From contig JAMCWV010000177.1 of NCBI GenBank assembly GCA_023481025.1, positions 1 to 8,849 of the forward strand: DNA of 8,849 bases. Reading direction: 5' to 3'. Shown piece by piece: positions 1 through 7,432 of this stretch. Made by a program: the position numbers and the translations under genes. The notes under the pieces are model-generated. The model saw only the letters and a program-made list of their open reading frames with translations, was not told where the DNA came from and searched no databases. The stretch is from Gammaproteobacteria bacterium. GTDB taxonomy: Bacteria > Pseudomonadota > Gammaproteobacteria > Enterobacterales > Alteromonadaceae. Numbering within the stretch: position 1 is the stretch's first letter; each line of letters begins with the position of its first letter.

Positions 1-988
1 CACACTCGCGATTCGCCGGACGTCACATATCTATGTAGCTAACTGGTTCTACGGCGCCTTTATGATTGCAGTTGCCATGCTTCACATTGGTAACAATCTA
101 GCGATTCCAGTTTCGTTCTGGAAGTCATACTCCATTTATTCCGGTGCGGTCGATGCAATGATGCAATGGTGGTATGGCCATAATGCGGTCGGTTTCCTCT
201 TAACCGCTGGTTTCTTGGGTATGATGTACTACTTCGTGCCGAAGCAAGCAGAGCGTCCGGTTTATTCTTATCGCCTGTCAATCGTTCACTTCTGGGCATT
301 GATCACGATTTATATCTGGGCTGGTCCGCATCACCTTCACTACACAGCTCTGCCTGATTGGGCTCAGTCTGTGGGTATGGTGATGTCAGTCATTCTGTTC
401 GTTCCGTCTTGGGGTGGCATGATTAACGGTATCATGACACTGTCTGGGGCATGGCATAAGTTGCGCACGGACCCTATTCTGCGCTTCCTCATTGTTTCTT
501 TATCCTTCTACGGCATGTCGACGTTTGAGGGACCAATGATGGCAATCAAGTCAGTTAACGCCTTGTCGCATTACACAGACTGGACGGTGGGCCACGTGCA
601 CTCAGGTGCCTTAGGTTGGGTTGCGATGATCTCAATTGGCGCAATCTATCATCTAATCCCGATTCTTTTTGACCGCGAGCGGATGTACAGCATTAAACTG
701 ATTAACACTCACTTCTGGTTGCACACGATTGGTGTTGTTCTGTACATCGTGGCCATGTGGATTTCAGGTGTTATGCAAGGCTTAATGTGGCGTGCGGTAA
801 ACTCTGACGGTACCTTAACGTATAGCTTTGTTGAAAGTTTAGAGGCGTCTTATCCGTTCTACTTCGTGCGCTTCGTAGGCGGCGTATTTGTGGTCGCAGG
901 TATGTTGATCATGGGTTACAACGTCTGGAAAACTATCCGTACTAACCAAGTCCGTAGCAGCGAGCCATTAGCTGCTCAACCGGCGTAA
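1..988 (+). CDS. ccoN: cbb3-type cytochrome c oxidase subunit I, CcoN (5' truncated)
   Basis: Catalytic membrane subunit of the cbb3 oxidase, which reduces O2 to water at a haem b3-CuB centre. The reading frame is open from the left edge (codons from base 2), so the first in-frame ATG at 62 is internal. 328 residues are visible. Aligning the ligands with the Pseudomonas stutzeri numbering I recall gives a constant offset of 147, so about 147 N-terminal residues lie outside, including the first haem b histidine. In fragment numbering, the CuB histidines are H60 (in WYGHN) and H110/H111 (in AGPHH), and the cross-linked tyrosine is Y104. E176 is the conserved acidic residue near the active site. 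H198 and H200 (in GHVHSG) bind haem b and haem b3. The rest is a series of hydrophobic membrane helices. The stop is followed 13 bases later by ccoO. Nothing suggests damage to the gene. Confidence 0.98.
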   Translation, partial: TLAIRRTSHIYVANWFYGAFMIAVAMLHIGNNLAIPVSFWKSYSIYSGAVDAMMQWWYGHNAVGFLLTAGFLGMMYYFVPKQAERPVYSYRLSIVHFWALITIYIWAGPHHLHYTALPDWAQSVGMVMSVILFVPSWGGMINGIMTLSGAWHKLRTDPILRFLIVSLSFYGMSTFEGPMMAIKSVNALSHYTDWTVGHVHSGALGWVAMISIGAIYHLIPILFDRERMYSIKLINTHFWLHTIGVVLYIVAMWISGVMQGLMWRAVNSDGTLTYSFVESLEASYPFYFVRFVGGVFVVAGMLIMGYNVWKTIRTNQVRSSEPLAAQPA

Positions 989-1001
989 AGGAGGCTAAAT
1001 C

Positions 1002-1610
1002 ATGAGCAAAAATAAACATGAGAAGGTCGAGAAGCACGTCGGCTGGTTCGCGGTTTTCGCAATTATCGCTATTTCGATAGGTGGTCTCGTCGAGATCACC
1101 CCCCTGCTGTTCCAAAAGCAACTGCAAGAGCCAGTTAAAAACTTGCGCCCTTACACCGCTTTGGAACTTGAAGGTCGCGATATCTACATTCGTGAAGGTT
1201 GTGTCGGTTGTCACTCGCAAATGATTCGCCCATTCCGCGCTGAAACAGAGCGTTATGGACACTATTCAGTTGCTGGTGAGCACGTTTGGGAATTCCCACA
1301 TTTGTGGGGCTCAAAGCGCACGGGTCCTGATCTTGCGCGCGTCGGCGGCCGTTATAGTGATGAATGGCATTACGTTCATTTAGTCAACCCAAGAGCGGTT
1401 GTGCCAGAATCGAATATGCCTGCTTATCCATGGCTTGCTGAGCGTACTTTGGATGGCAACTTGACGGCTCGCAAAATGCGCGCATTCCGCACGCTGGGCG
1501 TTCCTTACACCGATGAAGACATTGACGGCGCTCAAGCAGCTGTGCAAGGCAAGACCGAAATGGAAGCGTTAATCGCTTACTTACAGTCTCTTGGAACAGC
1601 GTTGAGGTAA
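1002..1610 (+). CDS. ccoO: cbb3-type cytochrome c oxidase subunit II, monohaem cytochrome c CcoO
   Basis: Membrane-anchored monohaem c subunit that passes electrons from CcoP to the haems of CcoN. The 202 residues are the usual family length. One N-terminal membrane segment (about residues 13-30) anchors a periplasmic domain. The haem-binding motif CVGCH is at 67-71, and the likely axial methionine is M139 in the ESNMPAYPW stretch. The family-typical [12 protein letters not shown] follows the haem motif. The start is set by a strong Shine-Dalgarno (AAAGGAGG, 987-994) seven bases before the ATG; this overlaps the ccoN stop, which implies coupled expression. The gene ends two bases before ccoQ. 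Confidence 0.98.
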   Translation: MSKNKHEKVEKHVGWFAVFAIIAISIGGLVEITPLLFQKQLQEPVKNLRPYTALELEGRDIYIREGCVGCHSQMIRPFRAETERYGHYSVAGEHVWEFPHLWGSKRTGPDLARVGGRYSDEWHYVHLVNPRAVVPESNMPAYPWLAERTLDGNLTARKMRAFRTLGVPYTDEDIDGAQAAVQGKTEMEALIAYLQSLGTALR

Positions 1611-1612
1611 TC

Positions 1613-1795
1613 ATGGGTGCAGGTTTTCAAGCAATTCATACGGCTCTAGTGTTCGGCGTCATCATTATCGTGATCGTCTGGGCATTCTGGCCGAAGAACA
1701 AAGGCAAATTTGAGCAAGACGCGAATTCCATCTTCGAAGAAGACAAGGATAAAAACGTCAAACGCTCTCAACAGGAGTCAGATAATAATGAGTAG
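1613..1795 (+). CDS. ccoQ: cbb3-type cytochrome c oxidase subunit CcoQ (FixQ)
   Basis: Small 60-residue subunit of the cbb3 oxidase. Known homologues help stabilise the complex, in particular the association of CcoP. One membrane helix (about residues 9-26) ends in the family-typical FWPKNKGKFEQDA. A hydrophilic, charged tail of about 30 residues follows. A GAGG sequence at 1604-1607, inside the end of ccoO, is placed as its ribosome-binding site. The gene overlaps the ccoP start by eight bases, so translation of the two is probably coupled. Family assignment rests on the helix-WPK pattern and its position between ccoO and ccoP. Confidence 0.95.
   Translation: MGAGFQAIHTALVFGVIIIVIVWAFWPKNKGKFEQDANSIFEEDKDKNVKRSQQESDNNE
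1772..1777 (+). promoter_or_regulatory. Ribosome-binding site of ccoP (decides the start)
   Basis: CAGGAG inside the end of ccoQ lies ten bases before the ATG at 1788. An in-frame ATG further upstream at 1710 would add 26 basic, polar residues unlike any CcoP N-terminus and would overlap ccoQ extensively. This site supports the 1788 start. Confidence 0.7.
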
Positions 1796-2735
1796 CTTCT
1801 GGAGTTGGTGGATTATCGTTCTCACCCTCGGCTCACTGGTCGCAATTGGCCTGTTGCTGTGGTGGAACATGAAGAATTTCACGGATGTGGAAGAAGGCGA
1901 AAGCATGGGCCACGAGTTCGATGGCATTATCGAGCTGAATAACCCATTACCAACTTGGTGGACCGTGTTGTTTTGGATCTGCTTGGCGTGGGGTTTGCTT
2001 TACCTACTTCTCTACCCAGGTTTAGGTAATTTCCCAGGCTTGTTGAAATGGCAAAGCGCGAATCAGTTCGTCTTGTCGTTGGAAGAGTCACAACAGGCGA
2101 AGATTGATGCGCGTGAAGCGGGTTTTAATGTTCAGTATGATCGTGAACGCGTTCGCGCTGACGAAGTCTTTGGGCCGATCTTCCAACAGTATGCAAGTTT
2201 GGAGATTGCAGAGATTGCACAAGACCGTGACGCGCTGCGCATTGGTCAGCGCCTTTTCCTGCAGAACTGTGCACAGTGTCATGGTTCCGATGCTCGCGGT
2301 TCACAAGGCTTCCCTAACCTAACGGATGGCGTGTTTAATTGGGGCTCTTCGCCGCAACATATCTACACCACCATTATGGAAGGACGCCAAGCTGCTATGC
2401 CTGCATTCGGTGACCAGCTGGGTAGCCAAGGAATCGCCGAAATGACGGCCTATGTGTTAAGCCTTAGTGGCCGCACAGTAGACCGTGATTTAGCGCGCGC
2501 AGGTGAGCAACAATGGATGGTTTGTGCCGCTTGTCATGGCCAAGACGGTAAAGGCAACCCAGCATTGGGTGCACCTGACCTGACCAATAATGTCTGGACT
2601 TATGGTGGCTCTGAGCGAGCAATCAATGAAACCTTGTTGTACGGCCGCAATGGCGTTATGCCAGCGTTCAAAGATATTCTCGGTGAAGATAAAGTGAAAA
2701 TTTTATCGGGCTATATTCTCAGCCTTTCACAGTAA
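1788..2735 (+). CDS. ccoP: cbb3-type cytochrome c oxidase subunit III, dihaem cytochrome c CcoP
   Basis: Dihaem membrane cytochrome c that accepts electrons from soluble cytochromes and feeds CcoO. From the ATG at 1788 the protein has 315 residues, a normal length. Two membrane segments (about 7-27 and 57-76) flank the CcoP signature EGESMGHEFDGI and the family stretch ELNNPLPTWW. Two cytochrome c domains follow. Haem motif CAQCH is at 161-165 with the likely axial M204 (AAMPAFG), and haem motif CAACH is at 246-250 with M291 (VMPAFK). The start at 1788 is chosen over 1710 because the protein then begins MSSFWSWW, as CcoP proteins do. It is the last gene of the structural operon and is followed by a terminator-like hairpin. 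Confidence 0.97.
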   Translation: MSSFWSWWIIVLTLGSLVAIGLLLWWNMKNFTDVEEGESMGHEFDGIIELNNPLPTWWTVLFWICLAWGLLYLLLYPGLGNFPGLLKWQSANQFVLSLEESQQAKIDAREAGFNVQYDRERVRADEVFGPIFQQYASLEIAEIAQDRDALRIGQRLFLQNCAQCHGSDARGSQGFPNLTDGVFNWGSSPQHIYTTIMEGRQAAMPAFGDQLGSQGIAEMTAYVLSLSGRTVDRDLARAGEQQWMVCAACHGQDGKGNPALGAPDLTNNVWTYGGSERAINETLLYGRNGVMPAFKDILGEDKVKILSGYILSLSQ

Positions 2736-2759
2736 GATAATTTGATAAGTTCGGCATGG

Positions 2760-2786
2760 AAGCCCCGGTCATCGGGGCTTTCTGTT
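2760..2786 (+). terminator. Hairpin resembling an intrinsic terminator after ccoP
   Basis: AAGCCCCG (2760-2767) pairs perfectly with CGGGGCTT (2773-2780) around a five-base loop. The GC-rich eight-pair stem is followed by a moderately T-rich tail (TTTCTGTTATT). It lies 25 bases after the ccoP stop and about 20 bases before the ccoH start. The imperfect T-tract suggests partial rather than complete termination. Confidence 0.75.
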
Positions 2787-2802
2787 ATTCAAAGAGATGA
2801 TT

Positions 2803-3333
2803 ATGACGACAAACACGACAACACCAACCAATCCAGTCAAAACCCCTTGGTACAAAGTGAGTTGGGTTTGGTACATTATTTTTATGAAATTCGCGGTTAT
2901 CACAGCGTGTATCGTCACAGCTATCTTGATCTATCGAAACCCAATTTCCATGGTCGTCGATGACTATTACAACGAAGGGCGCAGTATCAATTTGCAATTG
3001 ACACGCGTTGCCATCGCAGAAGAACGCAATATTTCCTTCTATGCTAACTTTTCTGCTACCAACAATTTCGAGCTGACGTTCCGCTCAGGTGAACCGAATG
3101 ACGCATCAGCATTGATCGTGACCTTCTTCCATCCTACTACCCACAACAATGACTTTGAATTGCGTATGACTCGAGGTGCTGATGGTGTCTACCGGCAAAT
3201 GTTACCACGTGAATTGTATGGCCATTGGCGTGTTGACATTGAGCCCTTTGACCGTGAATGGCGTGTCAGCCAGAACATTCATTTGCCGGTCAGCAATACC
3301 CTCACCATCTTGCCGGTAAATTACGGAATTTAA
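2803..3333 (+). CDS. ccoH: Cytochrome oxidase assembly protein CcoH (FixH family)
   Basis: FixH-family protein needed for assembly of cbb3 oxidase. Homologues associate with the oxidase subunits in the membrane and act with the copper ATPase CcoI. The 176 residues comprise a short polar N-terminus (NTTTPTNP), one membrane helix (about 21-44, starting VWYIIFMKF) and a periplasmic beta-rich domain. The family hallmark VVDDYYNEGRSIN lies just after the helix. Two ATGs are possible. With the one at 2797 the purine-rich AGAG would directly touch the start codon; with 2803 the spacing is six bases, so 2803 is preferred (the alternative adds two residues). No ccoG precedes it, unlike the classical ccoGHIS order. 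The 28-base gap to ccoI suggests co-transcription. Confidence 0.9.
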   Translation: MTTNTTTPTNPVKTPWYKVSWVWYIIFMKFAVITACIVTAILIYRNPISMVVDDYYNEGRSINLQLTRVAIAEERNISFYANFSATNNFELTFRSGEPNDASALIVTFFHPTTHNNDFELRMTRGADGVYRQMLPRELYGHWRVDIEPFDREWRVSQNIHLPVSNTLTILPVNYGI

Positions 3334-3361
3334 GGTCAACCCATGTATTTTGTAGGTCACT

Positions 3362-5752
3362 GTGAGCTCTAGTTGTTTTCATTGCCACCAGCCGGTGCCG
3401 CGCGGTATCGACTTGACCGTTGAGATTGAAGGGCAAAAGCAGCCGATGTGTTGTTTTGGTTGTCAGTCCGTCGCGGAGACTATTGTTGATCAGGGGCTTA
3501 CACATTTTTATAAATACCGGGAAACCAAGCCTGGGGAACTGATTCTAGTTCCTGATGAACTTCAACAACTACAAAGCGAGCTTGAGCGCTACGACGATCC
3601 GGATATTCAACGCGAATTTGTCAGTCGTCAGGGTGAGCGTCAAGCTGCCACTCTAGCGCTTGAAGGCATGACCTGCGCAGCGTGTGCTTGGTTGATTGAG
3701 CGACAACTGATGAATACAGCCGGTGTTAGTAAAGTTGTGGTCAACTCCGCAACGGAACGCTTGCAGGTTGAATGGCAAGCGGATCAAACGCGCTTAAGTG
3801 ATATTCTCCGCGCGATCCATCAAGTCGGCTATAAAGCCCTGCCATTCCAACAAGCAGACCTAGAAGCCAGTTACGAAAAGAAACGGCGTGGTTATATTCG
3901 ACGCCTCGGTGTGGCTGGAATAGCCTCGATGCAAACCATGATGGTGGCATTTGGCCTTTATTTTGACGATATCGATGACACCACCCGTTTGTATTTCTGG
4001 TGGGTTTCGTTGTTATTTACCGCGCCCGTAATTGTCTACAGCTGTCAGCCATTTTTTGTTAACGCACTTAAAGCATTAAAAGCTCGAACGCTGAATATGG
4101 ACGTCCCCGTAGCATTAGCGATGGCGATTGCCTTTGTCGCGAGCTTTTATGCAACCTTGACCGACACGGGTGAAATTTATTACGAATGTGTGTCGATGTT
4201 TGCTTTCTTTTTGTTGTCCGGTCGCTTCCTCGAGATGCAAGCCAAGCACAAGGCCGTTGCCAACGCAGCGAACCTGATGAAGTTGATTCCCGCTATTGCT
4301 GAACGCAAAACGGATGAGGGCTGGCAACAGGTTATGGTCAAGTATCTTGAGCCCGGTGATGTGATTCGCGTTAAAGCAGGTGAAACCATTCCAGCCGACG
4401 GCCAACTTATGGATGCTGAAGCTTGGTGTGACGAGTCATTACTGACCGGCGAAAGTCGCCCGGTCAGCAAAAAGCAGTCGGATACAGTTTACGCAGGGTC
4501 GATTAACCAAGAGCATCCGATTTCCATACGTATCCAAGCGACCCATCAAGAAACCTTGTTGTCTGGGATTATTTCGTTGCAGGATAGCGCACTCGAGCAA
4601 AAACCTAGGTTCGTTCGTTTAGCGGATATAGTCAGTCGTTACTTTGTTTTAATGACACTGATTGTGACAACGTTAACGTATCTAGCTTGGACATTTATTG
4701 ATCCGTCGAAAGCCTTTTGGGTGATGCTTGCAGTTTTAGTTGCAACCTGCCCTTGTGCCCTATCTTTAGCAGCCCCAACGGCCATGAGTGGCGCAGTAAG
4801 TCGCCTCAATCGCAGTGGTATACTGATTAAGCACGCGGTCCTCATGGAAGCATTACCGAAAATGAAAACCTTGTGTGTCGATAAAACAGGAACGCTCACA
4901 CGGGGACATTTTTCGATTGTTCATCGGGTCTACGTACAAGACTTCCCCGAAGCGAAAATTGAACGTATCGCAGCCAGCCTCGAAAGCTACTCTGAACATC
5001 CTATCGCACGCCCCATTCAACGACTCAGTGCGCATGTTCCGGTGGATGCTGTGGAAATCCATCAGGGGCTTGGGATCAGTGGACGTTATGATAATAAACT
5101 CTACCGAATAGGTAGCCTTGAGTTTATTCAGCAGTGGCACCCACATGCGAAATCACCGCTGCCGCAGGCGAATGTCATTCTTGCTACAGAAGACGGTATA
5201 CTGGCAGCTTGGCAGGTAGATGATGAGCTACGTGCAGACACTGCCGTCACCTTGCAGTGGTATAAAAATTTAGGTTTCAATATTGTCATGCTTACCGGCG
5301 ACTCTGCTGAACGTGCAGAAGAATTGGCCGCATCACTGCCAATTGATCAGGTTTATGCCGGACTCAAGCCAGAGGATAAACTTTCGCGTTTGCAATCCTT
5401 GCGAGCAAATGGACCGGTGTTAATGGTCGGTGACGGTATTAATGACGGCCCGGTGCTCGCTGGCGCTGACGGCTCGGTTACGTTTGCAACGGGGTCCGAC
5501 CTTGCGCAGACCAGCAGTGATGTCGTCATTCTTAATGGTGAACTTGCTGGACTTCGTCGCATGTACGAAACGGCCCGTTTGACCCGGCGAATTATCCGCC
5601 AAAACTTTACTTGGGCGATTGGATATAATCTAGTCATCTTGCCACTCGCCGTGACTGGTCAAGTTGGCCCTTTACTTGCTATGCTCGGCATGTCGGCGAG
5701 TTCATTAATCGTGATGACGAATTCACTGCGACTCATGCGCGACGCACGTTAG
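3362..5752 (+). CDS. ccoI: Copper-exporting P1B-type ATPase for cbb3 assembly, CcoI (FixI)
   Basis: Membrane ATPase that moves copper out of the cytoplasm for insertion into the CuB centre of CcoN (CopA2/FixI type). 796 residues. The N-terminus holds an extra Cys-rich metal-binding module (C5, C8, H9, then C30, C31, C34), typical of this subfamily. A heavy-metal-associated domain with GMTCAAC at 102-108 follows. Membrane helices lie near 181-200, 211-228, 247-264, 272-288, 425-447, 452-475, 745-765 and 768-786. Core motifs are TGES (362-365), ion-binding CPC (463-465), phosphorylation site DKTGT with D507, nucleotide-site HP (546-547), TGD (645-647) and GDGIND (690-695). The start is GTG, with a weak TAGG about five bases upstream. 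No upstream in-frame ATG competes. A nine-codon reading frame overlaps the start (see findings). The stop is ten bases before ccoS. Confidence 0.96.
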   Translation: MSSSCFHCHQPVPRGIDLTVEIEGQKQPMCCFGCQSVAETIVDQGLTHFYKYRETKPGELILVPDELQQLQSELERYDDPDIQREFVSRQGERQAATLALEGMTCAACAWLIERQLMNTAGVSKVVVNSATERLQVEWQADQTRLSDILRAIHQVGYKALPFQQADLEASYEKKRRGYIRRLGVAGIASMQTMMVAFGLYFDDIDDTTRLYFWWVSLLFTAPVIVYSCQPFFVNALKALKARTLNMDVPVALAMAIAFVASFYATLTDTGEIYYECVSMFAFFLLSGRFLEMQAKHKAVANAANLMKLIPAIAERKTDEGWQQVMVKYLEPGDVIRVKAGETIPADGQLMDAEAWCDESLLTGESRPVSKKQSDTVYAGSINQEHPISIRIQATHQETLLSGIISLQDSALEQKPRFVRLADIVSRYFVLMTLIVTTLTYLAWTFIDPSKAFWVMLAVLVATCPCALSLAAPTAMSGAVSRLNRSGILIKHAVLMEALPKMKTLCVDKTGTLTRGHFSIVHRVYVQDFPEAKIERIAASLESYSEHPIARPIQRLSAHVPVDAVEIHQGLGISGRYDNKLYRIGSLEFIQQWHPHAKSPLPQANVILATEDGILAAWQVDDELRADTAVTLQWYKNLGFNIVMLTGDSAERAEELAASLPIDQVYAGLKPEDKLSRLQSLRANGPVLMVGDGINDGPVLAGADGSVTFATGSDLAQTSSDVVILNGELAGLRRMYETARLTRRIIRQNFTWAIGYNLVILPLAVTGQVGPLLAMLGMSASSLIVMTNSLRLMRDAR

Positions 5753-5762
5753 GGAGCAGCTT

Positions 5763-5963
5763 GTGGAAATTTTGCATTTAATGGTACCCATTGCCATCAT
5801 TCTTGTCGTTATTGCGATCGTCATCTTCTTTTGGGCTGTTCGCAGCGGTCAGTTCGACGATCTCGAGCGCCAAGGTTATAACATTCTCCTTGATGATGAC
5901 CAAAAGAAGAAAAAGACGCCTTCGAAGTCAGCTTCACCTAAACATGACGAGGATTCACAGTGA
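5763..5963 (+). CDS. ccoS: cbb3-type cytochrome oxidase assembly protein CcoS (FixS)
   Basis: Small membrane protein required in other bacteria for incorporation of cofactors into the cbb3 oxidase. 66 residues: one N-terminal helix (about 7-25), then the family signature WAVRSGQFDDLE, then a short charged tail rich in lysine and acidic residues. It starts with GTG, preceded by GGAG (5753-5756) six bases upstream, next to the ccoI stop. Its TGA stop overlaps the next gene's start by four bases (GTGA), so translation is probably coupled. Confidence 0.95.
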   Translation: MEILHLMVPIAIILVVIAIVIFFWAVRSGQFDDLERQGYNILLDDDQKKKKTPSKSASPKHDEDSQ

Positions 5964-6622
5964 CGGTCGATTGGCTTGCTGCAGTTATTATGGGGTTAGC
6001 GGGCAGCGGTCATTGTTTAGCCATGTGTGGCGGTTTAGCCGCTGCTATGGGGATGAACCAATCACCATTGCGCCTGCTTTGGTACAATCTAGGTCGCATT
6101 ACCAGCTACGGCATAGCCGGTGCACTGGTAAGCGGCGCCCTATTTTCGGTCACTAGCCTCTACCCGGATACCTTGATTTATTTGCGTGCCGTTGCCGGTA
6201 TCATGATGATTTTGTTAGCGCTGTATTTGGTGCGATGGAATGCCGCACTGTTATGGCTAGAAAAAATCGGTGCTGTTTTCTGGCGGCGGCTGCAACCATT
6301 AACGCGGAAACTACCAAAAACCAACAAACATGGCGGGCATATTTTTCTTGCTGGGATGCTGTGGGGTTGGCTGCCGTGCGGTCTGGTATATAGTGCTCTG
6401 GCGTGGGCGGCTTTGAGTGCAAATCCTATCAATGGCGCAACCTTTATGATTATCTTTGGCCTTGGCACTTTTCCAGCCATGTTCCTGACCGGTATTTTTA
6501 GCCATAAGTTGGCGCATATAATTGCTTCGAAAGGCTTCCGTTGGATTGCAGGACTACTGCTTTTGGGGTACGGTATAGCGACATTATTGATTGCTCTTCA
6601 GCAACTGCAACGAATCGCATAA
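5960..6622 (+). CDS. TauE/SafE-family (DsbD_2-like) membrane protein linked to cbb3 assembly
   Basis: Polytopic inner-membrane protein of 220 residues, with about six hydrophobic segments. It matches the group annotated as sulfite exporter TauE/SafE family, UreH-like or DsbD_2 (COG2836-like). Two Cys motifs stand out: GHCLAMCGG (G17-G25, with C19 and C23) in the first helix and LPCG (138-141, C140) in a later helix. These resemble the paired membrane cysteines of the DsbD/CcdA superfamily. The start is GTG overlapping the ccoS stop, with GAGGA at 5949-5953. Homologues commonly follow ccoS in related bacteria, so a role in thiol redox or metal handling during oxidase maturation is inferred. 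The substrate is unknown, and sulfite export is only a name inherited from the family. Confidence 0.85.
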   Translation: MTVDWLAAVIMGLAGSGHCLAMCGGLAAAMGMNQSPLRLLWYNLGRITSYGIAGALVSGALFSVTSLYPDTLIYLRAVAGIMMILLALYLVRWNAALLWLEKIGAVFWRRLQPLTRKLPKTNKHGGHIFLAGMLWGWLPCGLVYSALAWAALSANPINGATFMIIFGLGTFPAMFLTGIFSHKLAHIIASKGFRWIAGLLLLGYGIATLLIALQQLQRIA

Positions 6623-6631
6623 TAAGCATCG

Positions 6632-6661
6632 ACGCAACGTGTAGTTGACACGATTTTGCGT
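6632..6661 (+). promoter_or_regulatory. Long imperfect inverted repeat upstream of fnr
   Basis: ACGCAACGTGT (6632-6642) pairs with ACACG (6648-6652) and TTGCGT (6656-6661). This gives 11 base pairs with a three-base bulge and the loop AGTTG. No T-tract follows on either strand, so it is not a standard terminator. It covers a TTGACA sequence (6645-6650) resembling a -35 box. It may be an operator or a structured leader; function not established. Confidence 0.4.
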
Positions 6662-6667
6662 TAGAAT
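6662..6667 (+). promoter_or_regulatory. Possible -10 element of the fnr promoter
   Basis: TAGAAT lies 27 bases before the fnr ATG. The nearest -35-like sequence, TTGACA at 6645-6650, is only 11 bases away, too close for a standard sigma-70 pair, so the assignment is weak. An activator-dependent promoter, or one elsewhere, is possible. No full FNR box (TTGAT-N4-ATCAA) is visible in this gap. Confidence 0.25.
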
Positions 6668-6694
6668 GTCCGCGGAATCGTCAAAGGAGTCAAC

Positions 6695-7432
6695 ATGGCC
6701 GGTGAATTCAAGCTAAACAACCATATCAACTGTCAGAACTGCAGTATTAGTCAGTTGTGCCTACCGTTTACGCTCGATTCAAATTCACAGGAACGTCTAG
6801 ACTCCATGATTGAGCGCAAGCGCCCCTATCAACGTGGTGATACCCTCTTCCGTGCGGGGCAGCCATTGCAAGCACTTTATGCGGTTCGCTCTGGAAGCAT
6901 TAAAGGTTATACCTTAAATGATGCCGGCGAAATGCAGATTACGGCATTCCATCTGCCTGGCGACTTAGTTGGCTTCGAAGCCATCGGTACCGGCCAACAC
7001 CATGGCTATGCAGAAGCCATGGAAACTTCCATGATCTGTGAAATCCCCTATCAAAACCTCGAGTCTTTAAGTGGCCAAATTCCTGAGTTGCGGCGACAAT
7101 TAATGCGGCTCATGAGCGACGAGATCAATGCGGATAAACGCATGCTTACGCTGTTGAATACGCGTACTGCAGAACAGCGTTTGGCGACTTTTCTTATTGA
7201 ATTGTCAACGCGCTTTCGGACACGTGGCCTTTCGTCGAAAGAGTTTCGCCTCACCATGACGCGTGCCGAAATCGGTAACTACTTGGGTTTAACCGTTGAA
7301 ACCGTGAGTCGATTACTGGGTAAATTCCAAAAATCAGATTTCATTGCCGTGGACGGTCGACTTGTACGACTGCAGCAGCTCAACGCACTATGTGAACTTG
7401 CCGGTTTACCCGCCTTACCCTGTGACGATTGA
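6695..7432 (+). CDS. fnr: FNR/EtrA-type oxygen-sensing transcription regulator
   Basis: CRP/FNR-family global regulator that senses oxygen through a [4Fe-4S] cluster and, as a dimer, controls genes for low-oxygen respiration (called EtrA in Shewanella). 245 residues against 250 in E. coli. The cluster ligands are all present: C13, C16 and C22 in the N-terminus and C115 in the sensor domain. An effector-type beta-barrel domain (about 40-130) leads into the dimer helix, where D147 matches E. coli D154. The helix-turn-helix (about 189-211) contains [20 protein letters not shown]202, S205 and R206 are the residues that contact TTGAT half-sites, so the expected target is the standard FNR box. AAAGGAG (6683-6689) five bases before the ATG fixes the start. 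Placement beside the cbb3 genes fits control of that oxidase, but the ccoN promoter is outside the window. Confidence 0.97.
   Translation: MAGEFKLNNHINCQNCSISQLCLPFTLDSNSQERLDSMIERKRPYQRGDTLFRAGQPLQALYAVRSGSIKGYTLNDAGEMQITAFHLPGDLVGFEAIGTGQHHGYAEAMETSMICEIPYQNLESLSGQIPELRRQLMRLMSDEINADKRMLTLLNTRTAEQRLATFLIELSTRFRTRGLSSKEFRLTMTRAEIGNYLGLTVETVSRLLGKFQKSDFIAVDGRLVRLQQLNALCELAGLPALPCDD

Noticed and set aside
1710..1787. Upstream ATG extending CcoP by 26 residues
   Set aside because: The extension is basic and polar, lies wholly over ccoQ in another frame and is unlike CcoP N-termini. The ATG at 1788 has a ribosome site and gives the expected MSSFWSWW start.
2104..2322. Alternative forward frame inside ccoP
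   Set aside because: It overlaps the first haem domain of ccoP in another frame and resembles no known protein.
2742..2755. TTGAT resembling half of an FNR box after ccoP
   Set aside because: The second half (TCGGC) does not match ATCAA, and a single five-base half-site is expected by chance.
4115..4470. Two overlapping reverse-strand reading frames of about 96 codons inside ccoI
   Set aside because: They lie fully within the conserved ATPase coding frame and show no domain, ribosome site or promoter; they are antisense shadows.
6632..6661. Hairpin after the TauE-like gene as an intrinsic terminator
   Set aside because: No T-tract follows the stem on either strand, so it is listed as a regulatory or structural element instead.
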